64,000 nt of DNA. Source: Metaphire vulgaris (Eukaryota; Annelida; Clitellata; Crassiclitellata; Megascolecidae). Position numbers and translations under genes: made by a program. The notes under the pieces were generated by a model. It did not search any database, was not told the origin of the DNA, and worked only from the letters and a program-made list of their open reading frames with translations. The stretch spans positions 2,957,101-3,021,100 of the forward strand of contig CM030863.1 of the NCBI GenBank assembly GCA_018105865.1, given 5' to 3'. Positions 1-11,214 of the stretch are shown here, in pieces; within the stretch, counting starts at the first letter, position 1, and every line of letters begins with the position of its first letter.

Positions 1-143
1 GGGCATAGACCTATACTCATCTATAGCAGTTTAATGTTTTATTATGTCTTAAGTCTTAAGTCTTAAGCCCAAGTCGTCCGATCGGCGCTCACAGCTCCGA
101 TCAAGCAGCCGTTCTCAATTTGTGGTTCCACCCCGTCTATGAC

Positions 144-675
144 CAGTGTTTATTCTAGGCCTTCTCTGGGGGGAATCACACCCCCAAGTTTAAAAATGCC
201 CCCCAAAATTTAATATGTTGGCTGGGGAATGAAAATTTTCCCCAAAAAGTGTGGGAGACAGAGGCGTCATTTGGGGGGCTGGGGAGGCCACGGCCCCCCC
301 CCAAGGAAATGAAAATATTAATTTATAATGTATTAATGTGCAAAAAACAGGGACGTCATTTGCATTTGTGCATTGGGGGGGCAAAAAAGGTCAGGAACCC
401 ATAAAGCCTTAAAGGAGTGCTTGATGTCGAGTAATCTGAAGTAACTAATCGTCGTAAAAAAAGGACTGACAAGCCAAAAAAAGGTCGTCAGCTTTTTTGC
501 AAACTCGTCAGGTCAAAAACAAGCAAAAATTTAAAATTGAAAAATGGAAAAAAATGGAAAAATTTCTCGCCCCCCAAGAAAAGTGTGAAATGACGCCACT
601 GGTGGGAGACTTAGACCTTGTCCCCAAAACATTTCAAAATCCCCCCAAATGTCAAGGTGGCTAGAATAAACACTG
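144..675. mobile_element. hAT-like MITE, family A (CAGTGTTTATTCTAG ends)
   Basis: The ends are exact 15-bp inverted repeats (CAGTGTTTATTCTAG / CTAGAATAAACACTG). The flanks carry a perfect 9-bp duplication, GTCTATGAC, at 135-143 and 676-684. It has no coding capacity and contains a second nested element at 259-601. Confidence 0.88.
259..601. mobile_element. hAT-like MITE, family B, nested in the family A element
   Basis: Ends are CAGAGGCGTCATTT and AAATGACGCCACTG. A perfect 8-bp target-site duplication GTGGGAGA lies at 251-258 and 602-609. A second family B-type start (CAGGGACGTCATTT) occurs internally at 348. The shared GACAAGCC/AAAAAAAGG motif is at about 470-490. Confidence 0.87.
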
Positions 676-689
676 GTCTATGACAGCGA

Positions 690-905
690 AATTTGGGGCT
701 CGGTTTGTTTCGAGGGGCAACCCTTTGCTTTGGAACTCGCTGCCGGCGGACGTGACTAGGGCGATATCTCCTGCACTGTTCGCCAGGAACCTTAAAACAT
801 ATTTATTTAACATTTCCTATTAAGGACCCTTGTAATGCGCTCTTGACATTAGCCTTCGCTATGCGTATTGCGCTATATGAAATTGTCAGAAATAATAATA
901 ATTAA
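690..905 (+). mobile_element. LINE 3' end fragment (CR1/L2-type)
   Basis: The + strand translation contains LLWNSLPADVTR followed by LKTYLFN, the usual C-terminus of CR1/L2-like reverse transcriptase polyproteins. A tail with GCGCTATATGAAATTGTC and an AATAAT run follows. It is 5'-truncated. Confidence 0.6.
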
Positions 906-1536
906 TAATTAGTATTCATACACCACGGCTTGTTATAGCTAGTCGTGGTTTAAACTATAGGCCAATTAAAGCGCGGATTATACCTATACTGCACATTCAA
1001 ATAGGCCTAAAGTGGCGTTTAATTTTATAACCCGTACATTGATTAAACTAATTTAAATGCTAAAAAGAATAAAATAAATTCTGGAGGAAAATTACCACTT
1101 TTTCAAAGAGCAGTAAGTACGCTTATTTTGTATTCGGTGCGTACATTAAATGCTTATGCCAAATCCGATTACAGGGCTACGGTTTTTAATTGTTGGTCGT
1201 TTATTTGGACATGCACCCATCGAGGAGGAAATGTTCATCTCGCCTTCCTTATACCGACGTCACTCACGCGATCTCAGATCTTGTAAACATATCGACTAAA
1301 ATAAAATTTGAACATCAGAGGTGAATAACCGAAGTAAAGACGCCGTTAACCCGTCCACTTCACACCCCTGCGCCTCTCCGGGTGTCATATTACAAAGGTT
1401 CGCTAATGTAGCTCCCTCCTTACCTTTACCCCTTTACAATAGCAGCGGGGGGGGTTCGGAAAGAACTCTTCCGTCGCAAAGCGTCTGCTTTAATAAACCA
1501 AATCGAGATACATTAAATTGCAGGGTAGCATTTACG
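906..1536. other. intergenic, no recognised feature
   Basis: I see no gene, RNA or bounded repeat here. The short open frames have no recognisable motif. Confidence 0.5.
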
Positions 1537-1546
1537 GTATATATAT

Positions 1547-1609
<63 letters not shown>
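1537..1609. repeat. (TA)n microsatellite
   Basis: Near-pure TA dinucleotide run. The Tyr/Ile-rich open frames over it are artefacts. Confidence 0.97.
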
Positions 1610-1879
1610 GCGGACCCTCGAGAAACGCGAAGAACACGACCCTGACGGATTAAGGGTAGCGATCAAAGACTATAAGAACCTAAAGGTGACGGTGTCGGCC
1701 TCTGTTCCTCTTAGGGGCTTCCGAAGTTCCGACGAACTATTACAGACGCAAGGACCGGAACTTTTTCATATCTGGCGCTCTGCTGATCGAAAGCAAATAT
1801 CGTTGGAATTGCCGTATTCTAAGAATTCTGTTCTTATGGAAGCAAGCAGCAGCAGCAGCAGTTCGTCTAATAACCCATA

Positions 1880-2298
1880 CGCGACTAAGAGACCACATCA
1901 AGCCAATACTGAAGGATTTACACTGGCTTCCTGTCAGGGCACGAATTGATTTTAAGATTATATCTCTTGTTGACAAATGCTTACGCAGGTAAGCTCCAGA
2001 TTATATTGTATCCGACATTAAGTTTGTTCGAAATCTAAATAGACCAGCTGGGCTTAGATCAAATGACACTAAATTACTGGTCGTTCCTCGAAATTGCAGT
2101 CTGTTTGGAGATCGTTCGTTCCGTGTTCAAGGTCCAAAGATATGGAATTCTCTTCCAACAGAGCTCCGTGACACCTCTAGCACTAGACTATCTTTCCTTG
2201 CTAGGCTAACGACTTGGTTTTTCAGCAGCGGCGCTTTGGACTAAAAATCGCCTTTGATATAAATAAACTTCATCAATCAATCAATCAATCAATCAATC
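1880..2298 (+). mobile_element. LINE 3' end fragment with (TCAA)n tail
   Basis: The + strand encodes HIKPILKDLHWLPVRARIDF, then a stop, then FGDRSFRVQGPKIWNSLP and the end of the ORF. This is the C-terminal signature of CR1/L2-type reverse transcriptase proteins. It ends in a TCAA tandem tail at 2271-2298. The frame is broken, so the copy is dead. Confidence 0.75.
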
Positions 2299-2504
2299 CA
2301 AAAGCAGTAGCAGCCTAGGTCTAATTGCATCTTACGTCGGCGTCAAGTACAAAGCATCAGCAGGAGCAGCAACATCGGATGAGAACGACCAAAGTCAATC
2401 ACAAGCCATCCAGGTAAAATTATCGCGATTATGGCATTGTTTTGTCTACCATTGTTGTTCGTAACGTTGTCTGAAGTTACGGACGGGAGAAATTTTTTAT
2501 ACGG

Positions 2505-2616
2505 GCGACCTTTTGTTTTTTTTGCTTGTCAAGGTTTATTGCAAACAAAGCCTCTCCCCCAAACATTTCAAACTCCCCCGGTTCCCCCAATGTCAAGGTG
2601 GCTAGAATAAACACTG
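2505..2616. mobile_element. truncated family A MITE (one end only)
   Basis: It ends in GGTGGCTAGAATAAACACTG like 144-675 and 4093-4430, with the TTTTGCTTGTCAAGG motif upstream. The other end is missing. Confidence 0.6.
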
Positions 2617-2800
2617 GTGTTAATGGCTTTTACAGGCCTATACCACCTATACTTCGGTGATTGCCTATAGAAGCCAATTCGGTTGCTTAGCATGTCTACA
2701 GCGCTAACGGCAGCGCGAGCGCTTCTTAGTGACCTTTACAGTGTAAGTTAAAATTAAGAGGCGCTATATAAAAAATAATACATTACATTACATTACAAGA
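2617..2800 (+). mobile_element. retroposon 3' tail with GCGCTATATAAA and (ATTAC)n
   Basis: The GCGCTATATAAAA motif at about 2760 is followed by an ATTAC tandem tail. Similar tails recur across the window on LINE or SINE 3' ends. Confidence 0.45.
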
Positions 2801-2845
2801 GTGAATATAGTTTTCACACAGGTTTAGCGTTGTGGTCAAACGCTC

Positions 2846-2930
2846 ACCTGTCTGTCTGTCTGTCTGTCTGTCTGCCAGTCTGTCTGTCTGCCAGTCTGTC
2901 TGTCTGCCAGTCTGCCTGTCTGTCACTCTT
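2846..2930. repeat. (TGTC)n microsatellite with CCAG variants
   Basis: TGTC tetranucleotide array with regularly spaced GCCAGTC variants. Confidence 0.95.
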
Positions 2931-3100
2931 ATGGGCGGGACGGGGTGACTTCTCATATAACTCAAGACTGTTTAATACTAATTAATACTAACAGGCTAGT
3001 TCACATTGCTGTACTGCTGCCTCATTATCTCAAACCCCGCCCATTATGACGTCAGTGGTTGATTCGGAACAACCAGCCAGCCTGTTGCAATTTTAAAATG

Positions 3101-3333
3101 CAGAGACGTCATTTCACTGTTTTTCATGGGGGCAAAACACTTTCGACCTGGCAAGTTTGCGAAAAAGTTGACGACCTTTTTTTGCTTGTCAGCCAATTTT
3201 CACGGTTAGTTACTTCAGATTACTCGACATCATCAAGCACTCCTTTAGGCGTGTAAAATCTAAATAACACAAACATTGGCAAAAAATTTTTCCTTCAAAA
3301 TCAGGGGGGCAAATGCCCCAAATGACGTCCCTG
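3101..3333. mobile_element. hAT-like MITE, family B
   Basis: Ends CAGAGACGTCATTT and AAATGACGTCCCTG. Perfect 8-bp TSD TTAAAATG at 3093-3100 and 3334-3341. Contains the internal GACGACCTTTTTTTGCTTGT motif at about 3170. Confidence 0.9.
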
Positions 3334-3429
3334 TTAAAATGATACAGTTATTTTTATATTTGTTGATAAAAGTTAGTAATAGTATATTGACAGTACTTAG
3401 ACAGTCAGGCTAAGTGTGTAGATTATAAA

Positions 3430-3597
3430 ATGCCACAAAATTGTGCCGTTGCAAATTGTAAGAACACGTGGAAGACAGACGATCACAGCATCGTTTCATT
3501 TCATCGATTTCAGAAAGACGCCACACTGTGTAAAACGTGGATTAAACGGTGCTATCATTTTTTTACTACAGCAACTAAATATATTTGTCTGCTTTAA
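3430..3597 (+). pseudogene. THAP-type zinc finger fragment (N-terminal half)
   Basis: A 56-codon frame opens MPQNCAVANCKNTW and continues with SFHRFQKDATLCKTWIKRC. This matches the start of a THAP domain: the first Cys pair (C5, C10), the aromatic SFHRF segment and a Trp. The second half of the C2CH zinc site (Cys and His about 40 residues later) is absent, because the frame ends at TAA soon after. THAP domains are DNA-binding and occur in THAP proteins and P-element-type transposases. It sits between two MITEs with no following exon that I can recognise. It may be a stranded first exon or a transposon relic. Confidence 0.45.
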
Positions 3598-3621
3598 TAC
3601 CATCTAACTGTTACTTGCATA

Positions 3622-4058
3622 CAGTGGCGTAAACCTGGCGTCAACATTGGGGGCGGGGATAACTTTAAAAGTTGACCCCAGAAATATAAAAATCCTCCAT
3701 TATGGGGATATTGCATATCATGGTGGGGACTTTAGATCGCCCATAAAATACGCTAAGATGTTAGGGGGTCGTCGATAAAGTCAGACCGCCTTTCGTCTCT
3801 GGAAAAAGTCTTGACAAGCAAAAAATTCATCCTGATATTTTTCTATTTTCCCCTCCAAATACCCTGCTGACAAGCAAAAAAAGATCAGCCGAAATGAGTG
3901 AATGCGGATTTGGCGTCATTCTGGCATCAACATCCTGGGGAGGATAGAATTTTTTTTTACAATATAGCGCATTAGCGCAAAGCATTGGGAGGATAATTGA
4001 TACTCTGTCGCCCGCCAACTAATTATTGGGGGACCGTCCCCCGTGTTTTACGTCCCTG
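3622..4058. mobile_element. hAT-like MITE (CAGTGGCGTAAAC ends)
   Basis: Ends CAGTGGCGTAAACC and GTTTTACGTCCCTG are an imperfect inverted repeat. The flanking 8-mers CTTGCATA (3614-3621) and CTTACATA (4059-4066) match 7/8. Two copies of the GACAAGCAAAAAA motif lie inside. Confidence 0.78.
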
Positions 4059-4092
4059 CTTACATATTTCAAATTAATTACTTTATTCAAGG

Positions 4093-4430
4093 CAGTGTTT
4101 ATTCTAGGCCTTCTCTGGGGAGGAATCCCCCCAAAGTTTTAAAATTCTCCCCAAATTTTTAATATGTTGCATGGGGGATGGAAATTTCCCCAAAAGTGCT
4201 TGACGGGGGCTTTATTGTTTTGGAGGGGGAAAATGTAAGGATGACAATACTTTGCTTGGCAGGGCATTCAAAATGTTAGGGAGGTTGGACGGATGACCTT
4301 TTTTTGCTTGCCAGCCCATTTTAAAAGGAAGATAACCTTTTTTGCTTGTCAAGGTTTTTGGAGACTTAGACCTTGTTCCCCCAAACATTTCAAAATTTCT
4401 CCGATGTCAAGGTGGCTAGAATAAACACTG
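4093..4430. mobile_element. hAT-like MITE, family A
   Basis: Starts CAGTGTTTATTCTAGG and ends CTAGAATAAACACTG. Flanking 8-mers ATTCAAGG and ATTCAATA match 6/8. Two GACCTTTTTTTGCTTG-type motifs inside. Confidence 0.8.
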
Positions 4431-5311
4431 ATTCAATAAACAATCTAAAACATTCCGGCTGTGAATGGGGTTGTTCTGGACCCGCTACGGGAGTGGCTGT
4501 CATAATGGAGCTTAGTGTTACTGCAGTATCTAGCGGGTTGTTTGATAGCGCGCATGATCGCTTGGGAATATTTTGGGGTGCATGGCTCTAATAAATAATT
4601 TTGTATTTTATTAAACCTGTGTAACCATAAATCAGTGGTGTCACTAGAGTTGACATGTAAGCTGACCAGTTCAGCAATTATTTTACAGTCAATGTATATG
4701 AAGGTTTGTGATGGGACATGTTACAATGTTTTAAGACATGGCTGCTAGTTTGGCCTATTCGAAGCGCTCTAAGTCAAAAATGAAATGGAATTTTGTAAAT
4801 TTTTAGCATTATTTGAAACAAAACGCGTTGTCAGGGTTGCGAAATAGGGAATATATAGGCTTCTACAACTTCTGGCCGCCCCACCGTCCTGGCTCCTCCT
4901 TTCCCTATCCAAGGTTCCTTTGTCTCCCATCCACTTCCGGAAGAGGATGTATTTCTGTTTATTATGTCTACGTGTCGCATTGTCCTAAAGATTAGGAAGA
5001 GACTGACTAACGGGTGGCCTAAATTACAGTAAAATATGATAATCACACAGAAGAAATTACAAAATAAAACGTCATACAGGCTATCGAGAGCACAAGAATA
5101 TGGCATTACCGATAATGACAATAATTCGACGCAATTAAAATATGTCACGACCTTCGTGGTTGACTTATATACGAGCAAGAAGAATAAAAATGATATAAAG
5201 TCTCTTCAAATATCCAGATTAATCTAACGGCCTTTATAAAGATTGATCCATAATGTCCCAGATCATTTTCAGATATGTAGGCCCATAATCAGTAATAACC
5301 AAGGTAATTAT
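4431..5311. other. intergenic, no recognised feature
   Basis: No supported gene or bounded repeat is visible. Open frames here are short and lack motifs. Confidence 0.5.
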
Positions 5312-5500
5312 CAGTGTTGTATGAAGTACTGAGTTTGAGTACTCAAGTAAAAGTGCAAGTATTAGGGCATTTTTTTACTTAAGCAAGAGTAAAAAGTACT
5401 GATGAAAATAGTTACTCAAGTAAAAGTAAAAAGTAATCCGCAAAAAGTTACTTATTAAGTAAGAAGTAAAAAGTATCGCGATGCAAGGAATCGTCAGCAA

Positions 5501-5771
5501 CAGTAGCAGATCTAACGGGGGGTCAGCTGACCCCTCTGGCCTGAATTTTTAAGTAAAGTGGCCTGTTTTCAGAAATAATGCAATATGATTTTTGAAAATA
5601 AACTACGCACAGGACTAATAATGTAAAAACGCCGACACAGCGAAAAGGAAAAAAGCCGTCACTACTTTTTCTTGTTAGAGTGGCGACGAGCAAAAAAAGG
5701 TCGTCAGGACAATTTTGACCTGAATTTCAAAAAATTTGACCCCCTGGTCCAAAATTCTAGATCCGCCACTG
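5501..5771. mobile_element. nested hAT-like MITE (CAGTRGCRGATCTA ends)
   Basis: Ends CAGTAGCAGATCTA and TAGATCCGCCACTG. Perfect TSD GTCAGCAA at 5493-5500 and 5772-5779. The motif GACGAGCAAAAAAAGGTCGT is at about 5687. Confidence 0.88.
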
Positions 5772-6585
5772 GTCAGCAACAACACCTTTTCATGTTAAAT
5801 CACATTTATATTGGCACCTACTCGTTTAACCCCTTAACCGTGTATTTAACTGTAACTCAATGTAAAATGGACGGATATATCCGGGATCCCCAGTTAAGGG
5901 GTTAAGCAACATGCAGTAGCATCAACAGTCAACACGTACATTTACCAGGGTTGGAAAATGTGGTTTTACAAACCTAGGTTTTTAGTTGTTTTTTTTTAAA
6001 CTTAAAATGTCAAAGTTTAGGCTTTTAGGTTTTTGTTCTATAAATAGAAAAATAAAAACCTCGTATTTAATGTAATTAAAGTTTCTTTACACTCTGCAGT
6101 CAGAGAAACACATGTGTGGCAAGAAAATAGAAAAAGGTTTTATATACTTTATAGGTTTTGACATGTTAGAAGAGTGTAGAAAATGGTTAATAGGCGTTGA
6201 CATGCCAAGCATTAAAGCCTAAAACCTAAATTTTATCTTTAAAAACCTACTTTTTCCAGCCTTTACCCCATAGCTTGTTGTTTATTCTATCAACCCTGCT
6301 TTGGGACTAAGTAAGTATAGGCCTACGGGAAGTTGGGAAGAACTAAACACCGTGTTTGAAACGACAACACAAGTCAATGCAGCGAAAGTTGACGATGAAA
6401 AATGTGTACTTGTAACGGGACGTGAATGACATAATGTAACGAAGTAAAAGTACTAATATTTGAATAAAAACTGACTTCGTAATAAAGTAAAAAGTACTTG
6501 GCAAATTGTGTACTTCGTTACATTTTGAAGTACTCTGAATTGTAGGTAATATGCATGATACTATGCTATACCTAGTAGGTATAGT

Positions 6586-6757
6586 ATAGTGTGCGCACCA
6601 GTAGTTTGCGCACCTGTGAGTTAGGTTAGGATTAGGTTATGGTCAGGGACTCAGGGTTAGGGTCAGGTGAGGGTTAGAGTTAGAGTTAGGGTCAGGTTAA
6701 CTTTAACCCTAACCCTCCCAAACTCCCAGGCGCGCAAACTACTGGTGCGAAAACTAT
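6586..6757. mobile_element. foldback element with telomere-like core
   Basis: The arms are near-perfect inverted copies (GCGCACCAGTAGTTTGCGC at 6592 onward and its complement at 6730-6755). The centre is a degenerate GGGTTAGGGT ... TTAACCCTAACCCT palindrome. Target duplication not resolved. Confidence 0.6.
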
Positions 6758-7024
6758 GCTAAACCGAATTGTACTTAAGTATTGTAACGCGTTACTTCTA
6801 CTTCGTTACCGCGCAACACTGGTAATTATAGCAACATTAACATAGCGGTTGATCAATAATGTTCCAGATAATCTTCACATAGGCATTCAAAAATAGCAAA
6901 GTATGCTTAATTATATCAACATTAACATGACACCCTTTATAACAGTCGATCAATAATGGCCAGGTCATCTTTAGAAGCTTAGACATGCAATCGATAATAG
7001 CAAAAGTACAGTAATTAGGCTATA

Positions 7025-7027
<3 letters not shown>

Positions 7028-7082
<55 letters not shown>
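7028..7082. repeat. (AT)n microsatellite
   Basis: Pure AT run. Confidence 0.97.
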
Positions 7083-7083
<1 letters not shown>

Positions 7084-7374
7084 GTCGCACATCGTCTTCA
7101 GATAAGCAAAAAATAATAGCAAAAGTAAGTGTGGCAACATTAACATAGGCCTAAGGCGTCAAGGCGAATGCCTTCTGCCCATTAAGAACTTTTGTTCTTA
7201 CAACGGTCCATTCAAGCACGATATCTGGATGACATTCTTTGAATCTCAGACTATCTTTTTAATTTGCCTGATAGAATATAGCGCTACTATGCGATATGTA
7301 GTGGTTGAAATATTTGCATATGATTCGCGTATGCTCAGTACGCAAGCGAGTAAATTTCCTCTTTTTGGTTGAGG

Positions 7375-7640
7375 AGGTCTAAACAGAGAGCTAAAGAAGA
7401 GACAGATAAAAGCGTTGATATGGAGAGTCACTTTATATGCCTCAGAAACCTGGACTCTCCAGAAGGACATACAAAAGCTGGAAACATTCGAAATGTGGAT
7501 CTGGAGAAGAATTGAAAACATCAATTGGCGGACAAGAAAACAGGGGCAGACGCTCTTACATGTCCACCCACTCGTACGGGTCAGTGTTATCAGCGCAAGT
7601 CCATCTGCCATCCGAGAGGCTACCCTTATTTAACTAGGTC
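7375..7640 (+). mobile_element. LINE reverse-transcriptase C-terminal fragment
   Basis: Encodes LYASETWTLQKDIQKLETFE then MWIWRRIENINW. This is the LLYGCETW...MWxxRR block that follows the RT domain in many invertebrate LINEs. Only a short decayed piece remains. Confidence 0.65.
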
Positions 7641-7964
7641 ACGTAAATTCTGGTTCTAGAAATGTATAGGCATTTTAAGCAGGGACTCATATATATACAC
7701 AGAGAACATACTCTGCATCTCACTTGGTGACAGCCAATCCTCACAATATTACGTCATCTCTGGGGGCTTCTATCCATATTTAAGGCGTGCGCAGCGGCTG
7801 CCCAAAAGGGGGGATATTTTGCTACACAACAAATTCAAATATTCAACAGATTCTTGTTGTCCGAACACCCAGACATTCAATATGCAAACATAGAGAAGCT
7901 GTTTAGTTTTTAAGACATTGATGCAGTAAATGTAGCACGTAAACTGGCGGAGTTCAGACCGGTT

Positions 7965-8080
7965 TTTCGAAAAGTAAGTAAGTAAAATCTTGTGGACTTA
8001 TATAGCGCTTTAGAGGCAGAACAACAGTAGCAATCACTGCCACTACTCACTGGGTATTGTAATTGTTTATATAATAATGT
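7965..8080 (-). mobile_element. SINE/LINE 3' tail fragment
   Basis: On the minus strand a GCGCTATATAAGTCCACAAG segment is followed by a TTAC tandem tail, as in other retroposon 3' ends in this window. Confidence 0.4.
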
Positions 8081-8111
8081 GCATGGCTTAAAGAATTATT
8101 GATTAATCTAG

Positions 8112-8520
8112 GACAGGGGTGCACAACCTGTGGCCCGCGGGCCAATGGTGGCCCGCTGGCGATTTTTGTGGCCCGCGGACGTTTCCAGGATTTCAATGGA
8201 AAGTGGCTACAAAGGCTTTAAAGTGGCCCGAAGGTTTTCTTGCCTTAATATTAGCGCTGCACTTTATATTTATTATTATGCCCTTGCCATTAAGAAAATC
8301 ACGCATTTCTGCTATCATTTCAACAAAGCATTCTAAAATTCGTCCTCTGCTCTCTCACATCTGTGAATATGGTACATCATGGTAAGAGGCTCTAGTTTCT
8401 TCTATAAATAACTTGAATTGATGGCGACTTAAACCCTTGGAACGAATGACTTCTTCTGCAGCGCTAATATAAAAGCAAGAAAGCCTTTGGGCCACTTCAA
8501 AGCCTTCGCGACTATTTGGA
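8112..8520. mobile_element. palindromic hAT-like element (GTGGCCCGCGG type)
   Basis: Starts near CAGGGGTGCACAACCTGTGG. An inverted repeat of about 50 bp links 8211-8260 to 8458-8508 (AAGTGGCCCGAAGG versus its complement). The right terminus is not clean. Confidence 0.6.
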
Positions 8521-8644
8521 AGCACTTATTTGTGTGAACAAACATTTTTTGTAATGAAATTGAACAAAAATGTTCTAAGGTTCAGGTTGTGTGCTCGGTT
8601 TTGAAAGTTGCAACAAGTCAACTGCAACAAAATATGAATAAGAT

Positions 8645-8830
8645 CAGTAGCGTAGCCACGGGGTTGTTTGGGGTTGTTCAAACAACCCAATTTCAAAAAA
8701 TATGACCAACACAATTTATGTAAATCCGTTGACTTTTGGTTAAAGGAGGGGTAGTGGGGGGAGGGGGTAGGCCGCGGGTTCAGTGCCTCCAGTTAACAAC
8801 CACACTTTGCATAAGCTGGTTACGCCACTC
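8645..8830. mobile_element. hAT-like MITE (CAGTAGCGTAGCCACGGGG)
   Basis: Starts CAGTAGCGTAGCCACGGGGT and ends GTTACGCCACTC. Flanking 8-mers AATAAGAT and TATAAGAT match 7/8. Related in reverse to 52678-52878. Confidence 0.78.
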
Positions 8831-9141
8831 TATAAGATTGTTAAAGACGTTCATTTTCAACAACTCCATTTGGTATAGAAAAAGGCGATTGACCTTTGGT
8901 TTTTTTAATTTTATGAGTTAATAATTGAACATGGTCATAGTATTTTTTATTAACAAGGCCTTAACCTTTAATTCTACATTTAAATTACAGTACTAATCAT
9001 TTCAATTTCATTTTTTCCTACTGGATTGATTGTATTCATTAGAAATTCTATTAATTCCATTAGTCCTGTCGAATTAAATTTTATCCATATATCCATATTG
9101 AATATTGCTATTAACGGTTGCTGTCAACGTACCACTTCTGG

Positions 9142-9142
<1 letters not shown>

Positions 9143-9202
<60 letters not shown>

Positions 9203-9204
9203 AT
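9143..9204. repeat. (TA)n-(TG)n compound microsatellite
   Basis: A TA run passes directly into TG repeats. Confidence 0.97.
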
Positions 9205-9744
9205 GTTGTAATGCTGTGACCAGCCGGTTTTGAACCAGGGGAGTAGCCAGGATCCGAGAATTAGGACGCAGCGTCGCGTATACTCACAAACAGTGATGGG
9301 CAAAGGTTAACTAAAAAGTTTACATCAAAAGTTAAACATCTTCTTCTTTAGGTGCCCTGTTTTACAACGTTGGCGACCATGGACTTTCACTCCTCTCTGT
9401 CGTATGTCGCTTGTAGCAGTTCTACTTCTGATATTTTGTCTTTCACGTCGCATAACAGGTTTTCGATGAACATCAATCTTTGTCTCCCTCTTGCTCTTTT
9501 CCCCAGCACTTTACCTGTTGTGACTAAGTTTAACAGTTTTTTTTATAACATTAGGCCTATACGAACGATATATAATGTCGCACACCGTCTTCAGATAAGC
9601 AAACAATAATAAGATAAAGATAAGATAATTATAAAAGCAACATTAATTATGGCAACATTAACATAGGCCTAAGGCGTCAAGGATTTTTTTTCATTTTGCA
9701 TACCTACAGTTAAGATAAATGGAACAATAACACTTTCTACCTAC

Positions 9745-10455
9745 GATAAACATTGAGAAGACAAAGAAAATGGTGTTTGGCGACAAAGAGACCAAAAGAA
9801 AAATTAAAGTAAATGGAATAGAAGTAGAGAACGTAGAAAACTTCACCTATCTTGGAAGCAATATGACACATGACTTAGACTGCAGACAAGAGGTAACAAG
9901 AAGAGCTGCAAGGGCTCTAGATCAACTGACGGCAATGGACAAGATCTGGAAAAGCAAATCAATAAGCACTGAAACAAAAAGAAAATACTGAAACCTGTAT
10001 CTTCAGCAGCTTTTATATGGATGCGAAACATGGACCATCACCAAAGATCTGGAAAGAAAAATACTAGCCTTTGAAAGAAAATGTTACAGAAAAATACTAC
10101 GAATCGGATGGGTCGAAAAAATCACAAATGAAGAACTATACAGGAGAATTCAGCCCAAACAAACCATGCTGGAAAGAGTAAAACAAAGGAAACAACAACT
10201 TTTCGGACACATATGCAGAATGAAAGAGGACAGAAAGATCAAAGCTCTAATGTTTGGAATAATGGAGGGTGCCTTTAAGAGAGGGAGACCACACAAGGAA
10301 TGGTGTGATGATATTGAAGAATGGTGTGGAAACAGTTTACCGGATCTTAGTCACAGAGCAACGTACAGGAAATAATAGCAGAAAACTGCGGAGATGGCAT
10401 TATACACCAACGGGTGATGAGCCCACGGTTAATGATGATGATGATGATGACCTAC
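9745..10455 (+). mobile_element. LINE 3' part: RT-associated C-terminal region
   Basis: The + strand reads VENFTYLGSNMTHDLDC, then a stop at 9989, then LLYGCETWTITKDLERKILA, ERKCYRKILRIGW, QLFGHICRMKEDRKI and KRGRPHKEWCDDIEEW. This block order (FTYLGS, LLYGCETW, RKILRI, LFGHI-RM, GRPxKxW) is the post-RT region of invertebrate non-LTR retrotransposons. The copy ends in a GAT tandem tail (10430-10450). The in-frame stop and 5' truncation show it is dead. Confidence 0.85.
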
Positions 10456-10554
10456 TTTCTATGTGGCACATCTATGTTTTTCGTCTAAAAGAAAAAGCGG
10501 CAACACTGACTTATTTTATAAGCCTTCGGTTATAATATGCGGAAACTCTGCCGT

Positions 10555-10905
10555 ATGCATATATTTCCTCTCCTTCTGTCTGCCTCTCTCTCGTCTGTTT
10601 TCCTCTCCTCTGTCTATCTGTGTCTGTCTCTGTCACCCGCTCTCTATCTCTATCTGCCTCTGTCTGTCTGTCTGTCACTGTCTTTCTCTCTCTGTGTGTC
10701 TGTCTCTCTGCCTGTTTCTGTGTCTGTTTCTCTATCCCTCTCTTTGTGTGTCTTCTCGTTGCCTGTCTCTCTTTTTGTCTGCCTCTCTGCCACTCTATCT
10801 CTGTCTGTCTTTCTATCTGTCTGTCTCCCTCTTTCTCTCCCTCTGTCATACACATACACACATATACGCACAAACACGCGTATACACATACACACGCACG
10901 CGCTG
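10555..10905. repeat. CT-rich TCTG/TCTC simple repeat
   Basis: Degenerate TCTG/TCTC tract followed by ACACAT-type repeats. All six-frame ORFs across it are low-complexity artefacts. Confidence 0.9.
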
Positions 10906-11042
10906 ACGGACTCACGGACTAAAACGAATCACAAAGGAGATGTCTGCCTGTTCTATGCCAATTTACAAATTTTACAAGTTCTTAAATCAGTCTCCATTGC
11001 AAAACAACTCGAAAAGACGGACGTAGGACTAATGCTCTTAGG

Positions 11043-11206
11043 CAGTGTTTTTCGAGACTCCAGGCCTTGGGGAATTGAGGCTTTCGGGGAATCGACTTGG
11101 TTGGAGGAAAAGACACAATTCAATGCAAAATTTCTGGGATTTTTCATTGGGGATTTTCGAGGTTTTTGGGGGAAATCTCCCCCTAACCGGCCTGGATAAA
11201 ACACTG
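11043..11206. mobile_element. hAT-like MITE, family C
   Basis: Starts CAGTGTTTTTCGAGACTCC and ends GGCCTGGATAAAACACTG. Perfect TSD CTCTTAGG at 11035-11042 and 11207-11214. Confidence 0.92.
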
Positions 11207-11214
11207 CTCTTAGG

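Larger units (their letters stand above)
5312..6821. mobile_element. 1.5-kb hAT-like non-autonomous element
   Basis: It begins CAGTGTTG and ends CAACACTG. The subterminal regions are rich in AAGTAAAAGT / ACTTCGTTAC words. A perfect 8-bp TSD GTAATTAT lies at 5304-5311 and 6822-6829. No transposase frame is seen. It contains a nested MITE (5501-5771) and a foldback (6586-6757). Confidence 0.88.

Noticed and set aside
1321..1949. 110- and 143-codon frames around a TA run
   Set aside because: They translate through the TA microsatellite and into an out-of-frame LINE fragment.
10463..11199. Long Ser/Leu/Cys-rich frames over the TCTG tract
   Set aside because: Simple-sequence artefact; open in several frames and both strands.
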